From Amycolatopsis sp. CA-126428 (lineage in GTDB: Bacteria > Actinomycetota > Actinomycetes > Mycobacteriales > Pseudonocardiaceae), in contig NZ_PPHF01000114.1 of assembly GCF_002904335.1 (NCBI RefSeq), positions 1 through 43,179 of the forward strand: a DNA stretch of 43,179 bases. Reading direction: 5' to 3'. The notes under the pieces are model-generated. The model saw only the letters and a list, made by a program, of their open reading frames with translations. It did no database searches and was not told where the DNA came from. The position numbers and the translations under genes are program-made. Shown here in pieces: positions 33,451-41,126 of the stretch; the stretch's first letter is position 1; every line of letters begins with the position of its first letter.

Positions 33451-34415
33451 AGCTTCACCGCGTGGTCGGCGATGGTGATCGGGCCGCTGAGCACCTTCCG
33501 TTTCGTGAGCCAGTCGGCTCCGCGCTGCAGCTGCGCGATCCCGTCGTCGTTGATCAGCGCCAGCTTCGTCCGGACGTTCTTGGCGGCCATCTTGTCCAGG
33601 ACCGCCTGCGGGTAGTGCGAGACGGCGTTGCCGATGTCGAGGGACTCCTTGTAGCGCTGGTTCTGCCAGTCGTAGTCGGCCTGGAACGCGGCGATCACCT
33701 TGCGGATGGTGTCGGCGTTCTGCTCGGCGTAGTCGCGGCGGACGAGGTAGCTGGTGAAGTCGATCTGGAAGTCCAGCTCGTCGCCGTCGACGAAGATGGG
33801 CTTGGCGCCGTACTGGACTTCGGCGATCTCGCGGAAGCCCTGCCAGATGGCCCACGCGTCGATCTTCCCGGCCCCGAACGCGGCGGAGGCCTCCGGTGGG
33901 TTGAGGTAGGTGACCTTCACCGACTCGCGCGGGACGTGGTACTTCTCCAAGGCGGCGACGAGCAGGAACTCGCCGAGCCCGGCCTTGTTGACGGCGACGG
34001 TCTTGCCCACGAGATCGGTGACCTTCCCGATGCCGGTGTGCGCACCGGCGACGATGGCGGTGGTCCGCGGGGTGGACGCCGCCCAGGCGACGTAGACGAG
34101 GTCGGCGCCGGACAGGACCGCCTGGTCGGCCGGGGTGGTGCTGCCGCCGAAGCTGAAGTCGGCCGTGCCGCCGACGACGGCCTGCAGCGTCGGCGCGTGG
34201 TTGGGGAACGGGCCCACCCACTCGACGGCGATGCCCTGGTCCTTGAGCGTCTTCTCGAGCACGCCACGGGCCTTCGGGACGGAAATGGTGCTGTAGGTCA
34301 GCCGGACCTTGCCCTGCGTGGCGCCGCCGGCCGAGCCGGTGGCGCACGCGGCGAGCGGGGCGGCGAGGGCGGTGAGCCCGGCTGCGGTCAGGAACGTGCG
34401 GCGGGAGAGTGTCAT
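33447..34415 (-). CDS. SsuA-like substrate-binding lipoprotein (Tat type)
   Basis: A 322-residue binding protein of the aliphatic sulfonate/NMT1 family. The N terminus has a twin-arginine motif (SRRTFL) and a lipobox LAAC, giving a lipoprotein exported folded by Tat. Family features: VGPFPNHAPTLQAVVGGTAD, FSFGGSTTPADQAVL, GKTVAVNKAGLGEFLLVAAL, FGAGKIDAWAIWQGF. The product should capture sulfonates outside the cell and pass them to the permease. The ATG is 8 nt after the permease stop. A second binding protein of identical length is at 35227-36195. Confidence 0.92.
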   Translation of the reverse strand: MTLSRRTFLTAAGLTALAAPLAACATGSAGGATQGKVRLTYSTISVPKARGVLEKTLKDQGIAVEWVGPFPNHAPTLQAVVGGTADFSFGGSTTPADQAVLSGADLVYVAWAASTPRTTAIVAGAHTGIGKVTDLVGKTVAVNKAGLGEFLLVAALEKYHVPRESVKVTYLNPPEASAAFGAGKIDAWAIWQGFREIAEVQYGAKPIFVDGDELDFQIDFTSYLVRRDYAEQNADTIRKVIAAFQADYDWQNQRYKESLDIGNAVSHYPQAVLDKMAAKNVRTKLALINDDGIAQLQRGADWLTKRKVLSGPITIADHAVKL

Positions 34416-34423
34416 GGCGCTCC

Positions 34424-35230
34424 TCAGGCGGTCAGGCGGGCGTAGGTGGGGTGCCAGCGCAGCAGGCGGCGTTCCAGCAGGCGGGTGACGAGATCGCAGA
34501 GGATCCCGATCACGGCGTAGATGAGCACGACGAGCACGATGACGTCGGTTTGCAGGAACTCGCGGGCGTTGGTGGCCATGAACCCGAGTCCCGCGTCGGC
34601 GCCGAGGGTTTCGGCGATGACCAGGGCGAGCCAGGCCGCCGTCAGCGACAGCCGGAGCCCGCCGAGGATCGAGGGCAGCGCACCCGGCAGGACGACCCAG
34701 CGGATCTGCGCGGCCCGGCCGAGGCCGACTACGTCGGTCATCTCCAGGAGTTTCGGGTCGATCTGCCGGATGCCGAGCACCGTGGTCAGGTACAGCGGGA
34801 CGGCCGTGCCGAGTGCGATCAGGAAGATCTTCCCGGCCTCGCCGATCCCGAACCAGACGATCACGAGCGGCAGGATGGCCAGGAAGGGGACCGCGCGGAC
34901 CATCTGGATGCTGCGGTCCAGCAGCGCTTCGGCCACTCTGGACAGTCCCACGAGCAGACCGAGCCCGAGACCGAAGCTCGCGCCGATGGCGAACCCGGTG
35001 GCCGACCGCTGCAGGCTGGCCACCAAGTTGGCGGGCAGTTCGCCGTCGGCGATCAGATCGCCGGCCTTGGCCAGCACGCTGCTCGGGGCCGGCAGCACCT
35101 GCTTCGGCAGGAGCCCGGTCCGCGCGAGCAGCTCCCACAGCGCGAGGACGGCGACCGGGGCCAGCCACGAGACGGCTCGGTACGGGAATCGGAACCCGGC
35201 GGCGACGGGCCGGGTGAGGGCGCGGGTCAC
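34424..35230 (-). CDS. SsuC-like sulfonate ABC permease
   Basis: A 268-residue permease with six membrane segments. The SsuC pattern is clear: LWELLARTGLLPKQVLPAPS, MVRAVPFLAILPLVIVWFGI, GEAGKIFLIALGTAVPLYL, and the EAA-like loop DVVGLGRAAQIRWVVLPGAL. GTG 35230 overlaps the stop of the upstream binding protein (GTGA). It serves two binding proteins and one ATPase in this operon. A frameshifted paralogue is at 41127. Confidence 0.95.
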   Translation of the reverse strand: MTRALTRPVAAGFRFPYRAVSWLAPVAVLALWELLARTGLLPKQVLPAPSSVLAKAGDLIADGELPANLVASLQRSATGFAIGASFGLGLGLLVGLSRVAEALLDRSIQMVRAVPFLAILPLVIVWFGIGEAGKIFLIALGTAVPLYLTTVLGIRQIDPKLLEMTDVVGLGRAAQIRWVVLPGALPSILGGLRLSLTAAWLALVIAETLGADAGLGFMATNAREFLQTDVIVLVVLIYAVIGILCDLVTRLLERRLLRWHPTYARLTA

Positions 35231-36195
35231 CGGGGATCCAGGCCGGAGTCGAGGTACTCGCCGAGTTTCTTGCCGCCGGGGAAGAGGCCCTGCTGAACCC
35301 ACGTGTCGTAGGTCTTCTGCAGCTGGGCCGCGAGCGCGGCGTCGACCGGGACGCGCTGGTAGTTCGTCTCGTCCGGACGCACCTGGGCGGCGATTTCCAG
35401 TGACTGGTGGGCGAACCCGGCGTACCACTTGTCGAACGCGTCGGGGTTGTCCTTCGACCACGCGTAGCTCTTGTCGACGCGGCTCGCGAAGTCCTGGATC
35501 GCCGTCCGCTTCCGAGGATCGCCGAGCGCCTTGTCCGTCGCGGAGAGGACGTTGAGGCCGGAGTTGATGCCCGCGCCGTCGGACAGGACCCGCGCGCCCA
35601 GTTCGCCGCGGGCCCGGGCGGCGTAGATGCTCCAGGTGGCCCAGGCGTTGATGTTGCCGGTCGAGAACGCGCCGTTGGCCTCGGACGGCGCGAGGAAGTT
35701 CAGGGTCACGTCCTTGTCCGACAGCCCGGCCTGCTTCAGGGCGCCGATCACGAGGTAGTGCGCGACGCTGCCGCGGGTGGTGGGGGAGATCCGCTTGCCT
35801 TTGAGGTCGGCGACGGTCCGGGCCGGGCTGTCCTTCGGCACCAGGAGGTAGGTGCCCTTGCCCCCGTTGTTCCAGGCCGCGGCGACCTTGATCTTGGAGC
35901 CGCCGGCGATCGCGGTGACGGTGGGCGAGTCGTTGGCGCCGCCGATGTCGATCGCGTCCGCGCGCAGGGCCTCGTGCAGGTTGACCGCGGCGGCGAACTG
36001 CGACCACTCGATCTTGTACGGCAGGTTGCCGAGCAGTCCGGCCGCCTTGAGCCGGGACTGCGTGGCGCCGGTCTGGTCGCCCACGCGCAGCACCACCTCG
36101 CCGGAAGCGTCCGATGTGGACGAACTGCAGGCGGTGAGCGTGGTGAGGCCGAGCAGGGCGGCCACGAGCAGGACGAGCCGGGGTTTCGAGGGCAT
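35227..36195 (-). CDS. SsuA-like substrate-binding lipoprotein (Sec type)
   Basis: A 322-residue binding protein with a Sec lipoprotein signal (LVLLVAALLGLTTLTAC, Cys at about 23). Features: LPYKIEWSQFAAAVNLHEAL, DIGGANDSPTVTAIAGGSKI, KGKRISPTTRGSVAHYLV, AFSTGNINAWATWSIYAA, all typical of SsuA. It is the first gene of the nine-gene coupled operon that runs to 27173. A promoter candidate and a shared motif lie in the 101-bp region upstream. The two binding proteins are not close in sequence, so they may bring different sulfonates or esters to one permease. Confidence 0.93.
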   Translation of the reverse strand: MPSKPRLVLLVAALLGLTTLTACSSSTSDASGEVVLRVGDQTGATQSRLKAAGLLGNLPYKIEWSQFAAAVNLHEALRADAIDIGGANDSPTVTAIAGGSKIKVAAAWNNGGKGTYLLVPKDSPARTVADLKGKRISPTTRGSVAHYLVIGALKQAGLSDKDVTLNFLAPSEANGAFSTGNINAWATWSIYAARARGELGARVLSDGAGINSGLNVLSATDKALGDPRKRTAIQDFASRVDKSYAWSKDNPDAFDKWYAGFAHQSLEIAAQVRPDETNYQRVPVDAALAAQLQKTYDTWVQQGLFPGGKKLGEYLDSGLDPR

Positions 36196-36248
36196 GCGGA
36201 ACTCCCAATGCGGTGTCGGGCCGCGGAGATTCGGGCTGCGGGACCGGG

Positions 36249-36261
36249 CTGAATGGTCACC
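36249..36261 (+). promoter_or_regulatory. Shared cluster motif, site 1
   Basis: CTGAATGGTCACC, 10 of 13 bases equal to the site at 39751-39763. It lies just downstream of the expected transcription start of the sulfonate operon, the usual place of a repressor site. Confidence 0.4.
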
Positions 36262-36271
36262 GGCGTGTGTC

Positions 36272-36300
36272 TATTTTCCCCCGGGGCGGGGGAGAGTCAA
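36272..36300 (-). promoter_or_regulatory. Sigma-70-type promoter of the sulfonate operon
   Basis: Minus strand TTGACT, 17-nt spacer, AAAATA. The -35 overlaps the stop codon of the DsbA-like gene. A CCCCC/GGGGG inverted repeat lies in the spacer. It would start transcription about 70 nt before the ATG at 36195. Confidence 0.5.
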
Positions 36301-37022
36301 TGTCCGCGGCCGCGTTCCCACGAGCCGGGAAGGATTCCACTGTGGACCGACGCGGCGCGCCCGGCGGCGAAGTACTCGCGCAGCGGGCGCCAGCCGGGCA
36401 CCACGAACCGGCCGCCGGGTCCGGTGAAGGTCAGCGTCGGCAGGGCGTAGCGGACGTGGTGTTCGAGGTGCTTCGCGCGGCCGCTGTGTGGTCCGGGCGC
36501 GGTGATGTCGAGGACTTCCGGGCACGGGCTCCGCGTCTCACGCCAGTCCTCGCGGACGGCTTGCCGGACCTCGTCGCTCGCCATGGCCGCGCGCAACGCG
36601 GGGAGGTCGAGGCCCGGCACGCCTTCGACGGCGGCGAACACGCGGTCGGCGTCGTCGGCCGGGGTGCCGTGCAGAAATGTCGTTTCGCGCAGCCGCGTCA
36701 GGACCAGGTCGGCGACGGTTTCCCCTTGCGCTTCGGCGGCTTTCGCGGCCAGCGAGGCCGGCCAGCTCGTGCGGGCCACCCACGACAGGTGCGGCGGCTT
36801 CGGGGCGCCGGTGTGCTCGGTGACGCCGTCGATGAACTTCGCGTACCAGGCGGCCTCGGCAGCCGGGTCGGGGGCCGGGTCCTCGTCGTCGTCGAAGAGG
36901 ATGCCGAACACCCGGCGCCACCGGGCGACCGGCAGTTCCGCCCGCAGCCGGCGGAACTTCGGCTCCGACCCCCACGCCCACGGGCAGGCGGGATCGGTGT
37001 ACTCGACGACTTCGAGCGGCAC
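36297..37022 (-). CDS. DsbA-family (thioredoxin-fold) protein, single-Cys motif
   Basis: A 241-residue protein related to FrnE/HCCA-isomerase-type DsbA folds. It starts VVEYTDPACPWAWGSEPKFR; the active-site motif is CPWAW, with only one Cys, so it is not a disulfide oxidant of the CxxC kind. A cis-Pro region ALPTLTF follows AKHLEHHVRY, and the helical insert is in the middle. No signal peptide, so cytosolic. It may act on glutathione/mycothiol adducts or as a chaperone-like oxidoreductase. The start is 3 nt from the cupin stop. It is the last gene of the five-gene operon from 39671. Confidence 0.82.
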   Translation of the reverse strand: MPLEVVEYTDPACPWAWGSEPKFRRLRAELPVARWRRVFGILFDDDEDPAPDPAAEAAWYAKFIDGVTEHTGAPKPPHLSWVARTSWPASLAAKAAEAQGETVADLVLTRLRETTFLHGTPADDADRVFAAVEGVPGLDLPALRAAMASDEVRQAVREDWRETRSPCPEVLDITAPGPHSGRAKHLEHHVRYALPTLTFTGPGGRFVVPGWRPLREYFAAGRAASVHSGILPGSWERGRGH

Positions 37023-37025
37023 GCC

Positions 37026-37454
37026 TCACTCCTCGGGCACGTCGACCGGGGACCACAGGCTCGGCAGGTTGACCACGATGCCTTCCTGGCTGCTGCGCGC
37101 GATGATCACGATCGCCTCTTCGCCGGTCGGGTTCTCCTCGCGGTGCGGTACGTACGGCGGCACGAAGACGTAGTCACCGGGCCCGGTCTCGATCCGGACC
37201 TCCTCCTCGCCGTCGGCGAAGACGAACACCGGGTGGCCGGCCTTGACGTAGATCGCCGTCTCGGCCTCGCCGTGGTGGTGGTCGCCGGAGTTGGTCACCG
37301 GCGCGACGTGCGTCTCGCCCATCCACACCTTCGACGACCCGACGGTCTTGCCCGAGATGGCCTCCAGGCGGGTCATCCCGGTCGTCTGGTTGGTGTCGCC
37401 GGTCAGGTCGGCGCCGCGGATGTGCCGCAGCGGCTGGTGCCAGAGGTCGCTCAC
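37026..37454 (-). CDS. Cupin-domain protein
   Basis: A 142-residue single cupin. Motif 1 is GDHHHGEAETAIYVKAG (metal ligands His, His, Glu) and motif 2 is PGDYVFVPPYVPHREENP (His). GTG 37454 was chosen for the AAAGGA 6 nt upstream; a longer frame lacks a ribosome site and would overlap the Rrf2 gene. Such small cupins bind a metal and may be dioxygenases (thiol dioxygenase-like) or isomerases. The sulfur context makes a thiol- or sulfur-linked role possible, but nothing in the sequence proves it. Confidence 0.85.
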   Translation of the reverse strand: MSDLWHQPLRHIRGADLTGDTNQTTGMTRLEAISGKTVGSSKVWMGETHVAPVTNSGDHHHGEAETAIYVKAGHPVFVFADGEEEVRIETGPGDYVFVPPYVPHREENPTGEEAIVIIARSSQEGIVVNLPSLWSPVDVPEE

Positions 37455-37465
37455 GAAAGGTCCTT

Positions 37466-37900
37466 TCAGGTGGCGACGCGGGCCGGGGCCGCGTCGTCGA
37501 GCAGGTCGGCGATCGTGGTCGCGCACAGGAGCGCGTCGAGCCCGGCTTCGACGCCGGACCAGAAGGGGGCCATCCCGGCGGCCGTGCCGTGGTAGGACAG
37601 CGCGGGGCGCGGCTCGCCGCGGACGGACAGGAACTCGCCGTCGACCGCGACCACGGCGTCCCGCACGGTGACTTCGCCGGCCGCTCTGGCCAGCCAGTAG
37701 CCGCCTTCGCAGCCGCGTTGGCTGCGGACCAGCCCGGCCTGGCGCAGGTCGCGGAGGACTGCCTTGATGAACCGGGCCGGGATGTCCTGGGTGGAGGCGA
37801 CGGCTTCGCAGGTGATCGGCCGCGTGGTGTCCGCGGCGAGCTCCAGCAGCACCCTGATCGCGTAGTCCGCCCTGGCCGAGATGCGCATGCCCGCCATCAT
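37466..37900 (-). CDS. Rrf2-family transcriptional regulator
   Basis: A 144-residue winged-helix regulator: MRISARADYAIRVLLELA, CEAVASTQDIPARFIKAVLR, DLRQAGLVRSQRGCEGGYWL. The three-Cys cluster of Fe-S Rrf2 proteins (IscR, NsrR) is absent; Cys occurs only singly. That resembles CymR, the Rrf2 regulator of cysteine metabolism in Firmicutes. ATG 37900 gives an ATGA overlap with the hydrolase, like other junctions here; ATG 37888 (MRIS) is the classical family start and an alternative. It is a good candidate to sense sulfur status and repress the sulfonate genes around it. Confidence 0.9.
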   Translation of the reverse strand: MMAGMRISARADYAIRVLLELAADTTRPITCEAVASTQDIPARFIKAVLRDLRQAGLVRSQRGCEGGYWLARAAGEVTVRDAVVAVDGEFLSVRGEPRPALSYHGTAAGMAPFWSGVEAGLDALLCATTIADLLDDAAPARVAT

Positions 37901-38565
37901 CCCCGGACCAGGACCGGCCCGCGCGTCCCGGCGCGCAGCCACTCCAGGAACTGGACGACCTCGGCGGCCACGCTGCGGTGGGCGACGTCGTTGAGCACGT
38001 CGTGCCGGCCGTCCTCGATCAGCACGAACTCACCCGCCGGGAGCATCTCGGCGAACGCGCGGGCGGCCTTCGGGTCCGCGACCCGGTCCGCGCCGCCGTG
38101 CAGGACCAGCACCGGGGTGCGGGGCAGCACCGCCGGGATGCCGGCGGGCTCCGAAAGCAGGGCACCGCGCCGCAGCCGGTCGTCGGCCCCGAGGAGCTCG
38201 CGGTGCACCGGGCACGCCGTCCGCGCGTCGAGTTCGGCTGCCCAGGAGCGATCCGGCGTGACGTCGGCCGACAGCGGCAGCCCGGCCGCCACGACCGCGT
38301 GCACCGGCAGCTCGGCGGCGAGGGCGAGGGCGGCCAGGCCACCGGTGTCACTGCCGAGCAGCACCACCGGCACCGGGTTCCCGCGGAGTTCGCCGGCGAC
38401 GTCGTCCGGGGACGCGACGGCGACCACCCGGTAGCCGTCGAAGGCCAGCCGGGTGCCGAGCCGGGTGTACAGCCCCGGGTGCTCGCCCCGGCCTGGTAGC
38501 AGCACGACCGTGCCGCGCACCGCCACGCCCTCCGGTGGGGCCCAGCGGGCGGGGGCGCGGGTCAT
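37897..38565 (-). CDS. Alpha/beta-hydrolase
   Basis: A 222-residue alpha/beta-hydrolase. GTVVLLPGRGEHPGLYTRLG carries the oxyanion region, the elbow is LLGSDTGGLAALALAAE (nucleophile Asp or Ser ambiguous: GSDTG), VLVLHGGADRVADPKAARAF supplies the acid, and EDGRHDVLNDVAH supplies the His. It may hydrolyse an ester or thioester linked to the sulfur compound. ATG 38565 overlaps the LLM stop by 4 nt, and its own stop overlaps the Rrf2 start. Confidence 0.85.
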   Translation of the reverse strand: MTRAPARWAPPEGVAVRGTVVLLPGRGEHPGLYTRLGTRLAFDGYRVVAVASPDDVAGELRGNPVPVVLLGSDTGGLAALALAAELPVHAVVAAGLPLSADVTPDRSWAAELDARTACPVHRELLGADDRLRRGALLSEPAGIPAVLPRTPVLVLHGGADRVADPKAARAFAEMLPAGEFVLIEDGRHDVLNDVAHRSVAAEVVQFLEWLRAGTRGPVLVRG

Positions 38566-39671
38566 ACGGCAGCCGCCGTGGCGGGCTGCCGCTCGCGCCG
38601 GGCCAGCTCCGAGCGCACCAGCGGCAGCAGGTGCCTGCCGTAGTCGATGGCGTCGTCGAGCGGGTCGTAGCCGCGGATCAGCAGGGTGGTGACGCCGATG
38701 TCGACGTAGTCCAGCAACGCCCTGGCCACCGTTTCGGGCGTGCCGACCAGCGCCGTGGAGTTGCCCGCCGCGCCGGTGGCGGTGGCCAGGGGTGTCCACA
38801 GTGCACGGTCGTGGCGGTCGGCCTTCGCGGCCGCGGCCAGCAGCCGGACACTGCCGGCGTTGGCGGGCGGGCCGCCGTCACGCCATTCGCGGGCCGCCTT
38901 CGCCGTGCCGGACGCGGTGATCTTGTCGAGGATCCGCTCGGCCCGTTCCCAGGCCAGCTCCTCGGTGGGGCCCAGGATGGGCCGGAAGGACACGCTGATC
39001 CGCGGCGGGGTGAGGCGTCCGGCCGCCTTCGCCGCCGCCCGGACGGACGCGATCTGCTCCGCCGTTTCCTTCAGCGGTTCGCCCCACAGCGCGAAGACGT
39101 CGGCGTGCTTGCCGCCGACGCGGTACGCCGCCTCGGAGGAACCGCCGAAGTACAGCGGGATCCGCGGGTTCTGCAGTGGCCGCACCTGCGGCGTGTAGTC
39201 GTCGAGCCGGTAGTGCTTGCCGTGGTGGGAGAACGCCGAACCGGAAGTCCAGGCGCGCTTGAGGATGTCCAGGTATTCGCCGGTGCGTTCATAGCGCTCG
39301 TCCTTGGGCAGGTAGTCGCCGTCGCGGGCCTGCTCGACGTCGCTGCCGCCGGTGATGGTGTGCACCGCCACCCGGCCGCCGCTGAAGTGGTCGAGGGTGG
39401 CGAACGCGCGCGCCGCCAGCGTCGGCGCGACGAATCCCGGGCGATGGGCCACGAGCAGGCCGAGGCGCTCGGTGTGGGCGGCCGCGTAGGCGGCGACCTG
39501 CTGGCCTTCCGGCCAGCCCGCCCCATAGCCGATGAGCACGCGGTCGAACCCGCCGTCCTCGTGCGCCCGGGCGAACCGGCGGACGTAGGCGGGGTCGATC
39601 ACCGGTCCTCTGGCGGGCCTGGTCTCGCTCGCGTCCTGGGTGCCGATCATGCCGACGAACTCGACGGGCAT
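38562..39671 (-). CDS. SsuD-like FMNH2-dependent monooxygenase (LLM), second copy
   Basis: A 369-residue LLM enzyme and close paralogue of the 29883-30938 product: VLIGYGAGWPEGQQVAAYAA, LLVAHRPGFVAPTLAARAFA, VHTITGGSDVEQARDGDYLP, then LYFGGSSEAAYRVGGKHADV and GVTTLLIRGYDPLDD. It would attack C-S bonds of sulfonates or sulfones. ATG 39671 has GAAAGGA upstream. First gene of the operon with hydrolase, Rrf2, cupin and DsbA-like. A shared motif and a TTGACA hexamer lie in the divergent region upstream. Confidence 0.9.
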   Translation of the reverse strand: MPVEFVGMIGTQDASETRPARGPVIDPAYVRRFARAHEDGGFDRVLIGYGAGWPEGQQVAAYAAAHTERLGLLVAHRPGFVAPTLAARAFATLDHFSGGRVAVHTITGGSDVEQARDGDYLPKDERYERTGEYLDILKRAWTSGSAFSHHGKHYRLDDYTPQVRPLQNPRIPLYFGGSSEAAYRVGGKHADVFALWGEPLKETAEQIASVRAAAKAAGRLTPPRISVSFRPILGPTEELAWERAERILDKITASGTAKAAREWRDGGPPANAGSVRLLAAAAKADRHDRALWTPLATATGAAGNSTALVGTPETVARALLDYVDIGVTTLLIRGYDPLDDAIDYGRHLLPLVRSELARRERQPATAAAV

Positions 39672-39750
39672 CTGCTTTTCCTTTCGCCGCAAGAAGAACG
39701 CTCCGCCAGGGAACGGCACGCGGGACCGCGGTGTCAATCGGGCATCCGCA

Positions 39751-39763
39751 GGTGTCCATTTGG
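39751..39763 (-). promoter_or_regulatory. Shared cluster motif, site 2
   Basis: CCAAATGGACACC on the minus strand, in the divergent region between the SsuD-like and the dehydrogenase-like genes. It overlaps an inverted repeat GTCCA-N5-TGGAC (39754-39768). The core CACCAAATGG is identical to that of site 3. Confidence 0.45.
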
Positions 39764-39835
39764 TGGACGTGGCTGGCTTCTTCCGATCCGGGCGGCTTAT
39801 CGTCGGCCCGCTCGCCGACCCTTCCGGAGGCCTTC

Positions 39836-40972
39836 GTGACCACGACCGTCGCCACCGTCCCGCAGCCGGACCTGTCCGCGTTGCCGTCGATCGTCGCCGG
39901 GCTGGCCGCACGGGCCGCCGAGCACGACCGCGAAGCGACGTTCCCGCACGAGGGCGTCGAGCTGGTGCACGCCGCCGGGCTGCTGACCACGACCGTGCAC
40001 CCACGCTACGGCGGTCCGGGCGCCGGCGTCCTCGACACCGTCCGGTTGCTTTCCGAGCTGGGGCGCGGAGATCCGTCGGTCGCGCTGGTCACCGCGATGA
40101 CGCTGTTCGTCCACGCCGCGCAGGGCGCCGAGCCGACCTGGCGGGAGGAGCTCTACCGGGAGGTGCTCGCGGAGTCCGCCGAGCGGCCGGTGCTGATCAA
40201 CGCGCTGCGCGTCGAACCGGAGCTCGGGTCGCCGACCCGCGGCGGCCTGCCCGCGACGGTCGCCCGCCGGACCGCCGGCGGCTGGCGCCTGTCCGGGCGC
40301 AAGATCTACTCGACCGGTTCGGTGGGCCTGCGGTGGATGATCGTCTGGGCCCGGACCGACGAGCCTTCGCCGCGGGTGGGTGGGTTCTTCGTCCGCGGGG
40401 ACAGTCCGGGCATCGCGATCGAGCCGACGTGGGACCACCTCGGCCTGCGCGCGAGCGCCAGCCACGACGTCGTGTTCACCGACGTCCCGGCCGCGGCTCC
40501 GCTGGGGCTGTCCACACCGGACACTCAGCGGCCGCCGGTGCTCACCTTCCCGCTGGCGCTGCCCGCGATCTACGTCGGTGTCGCGCGCAACGCGCTCGAC
40601 TGGCTCACCGGGTTCCTGCGGAACCGCGTCCCGAGCGGTCTCGGCAAACCGCTGGCCACCCTGCCGCGGTTCCGGACCGGGGCCGGGGAGATCGCCGCGC
40701 GGATCACCGGAGCGGAGGAGCTCCTGTCCGGGTTCGCCCGCCGGGCCGACGAGGGCGACCCGGATGCGGCGGCGCACGCGGGGGTGGCGAAGGTGCTCGC
40801 GACGAGGCTGCTCATCGAGGCGGTGGAACAGGCCGTCGCGCTGAGCGGGAATCCCGGGCTGACGCGGGCCAACCCGCTGCAGCGGCACTACCGCGACGTG
40901 CTGTGCAGCCGGGTGCACACCCCGCAGGACGACGCCGTGCTGACTGCGCTGGGCCGGTCGATCCTCGGCTGA
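39836..40972 (+). CDS. Acyl-CoA-dehydrogenase-fold monooxygenase (SfnB/DszC-like)
   Basis: A 378-residue flavoprotein with the acyl-CoA dehydrogenase fold: AAGLLTTTVHPRYGGPGAGV, RLLSELGRGDPSVALVTAMT, WRLSGRKIYSTGSVGLRWMI, WDHLGLRASASHDVVFTDV and a helical C-terminal domain. No clear acyl-CoA catalytic Glu is seen. In sulfur clusters such proteins are FMNH2-dependent monooxygenases (DszC, SfnB type) that oxidise S atoms or release sulfonates. GTG 39836 has GGAGG 6 nt before it. It is divergent from the SsuD-like operon and shares its regulatory region. Confidence 0.87.
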   Translation: MTTTVATVPQPDLSALPSIVAGLAARAAEHDREATFPHEGVELVHAAGLLTTTVHPRYGGPGAGVLDTVRLLSELGRGDPSVALVTAMTLFVHAAQGAEPTWREELYREVLAESAERPVLINALRVEPELGSPTRGGLPATVARRTAGGWRLSGRKIYSTGSVGLRWMIVWARTDEPSPRVGGFFVRGDSPGIAIEPTWDHLGLRASASHDVVFTDVPAAAPLGLSTPDTQRPPVLTFPLALPAIYVGVARNALDWLTGFLRNRVPSGLGKPLATLPRFRTGAGEIAARITGAEELLSGFARRADEGDPDAAAHAGVAKVLATRLLIEAVEQAVALSGNPGLTRANPLQRHYRDVLCSRVHTPQDDAVLTALGRSILG

Positions 40973-41008
40973 ACCCCGGCTCCTCGTTCCACGGGATGGA
41001 CCAGGAGC

Positions 41009-41026
41009 GTTCACCAAATGGGAACC
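41009..41026 (+). promoter_or_regulatory. Shared cluster motif, site 3
   Basis: GTTC-N9-GAAC around CACCAAATGG, followed by C. It is 36 bp after the dehydrogenase-like gene and upstream of the ssuCB remnant. A TTGACT hexamer follows at 41039-41044. Confidence 0.45.
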
Positions 41027-41126
41027 CCTTCCCGCATGTTGACTTCCGGCCCCCCGAAGCTCGGGCCACGCCGGCCCGGACATCCCCCGTCCCCGGGAGA
41101 AATCCGAGTCCCTTTCCACCACGGGC

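Noticed and set aside
36196..36296. SAM riboswitch before the sulfonate operon
   Set aside because: Only 101 bp are available and no conserved SAM-riboswitch core or pairing pattern could be found.
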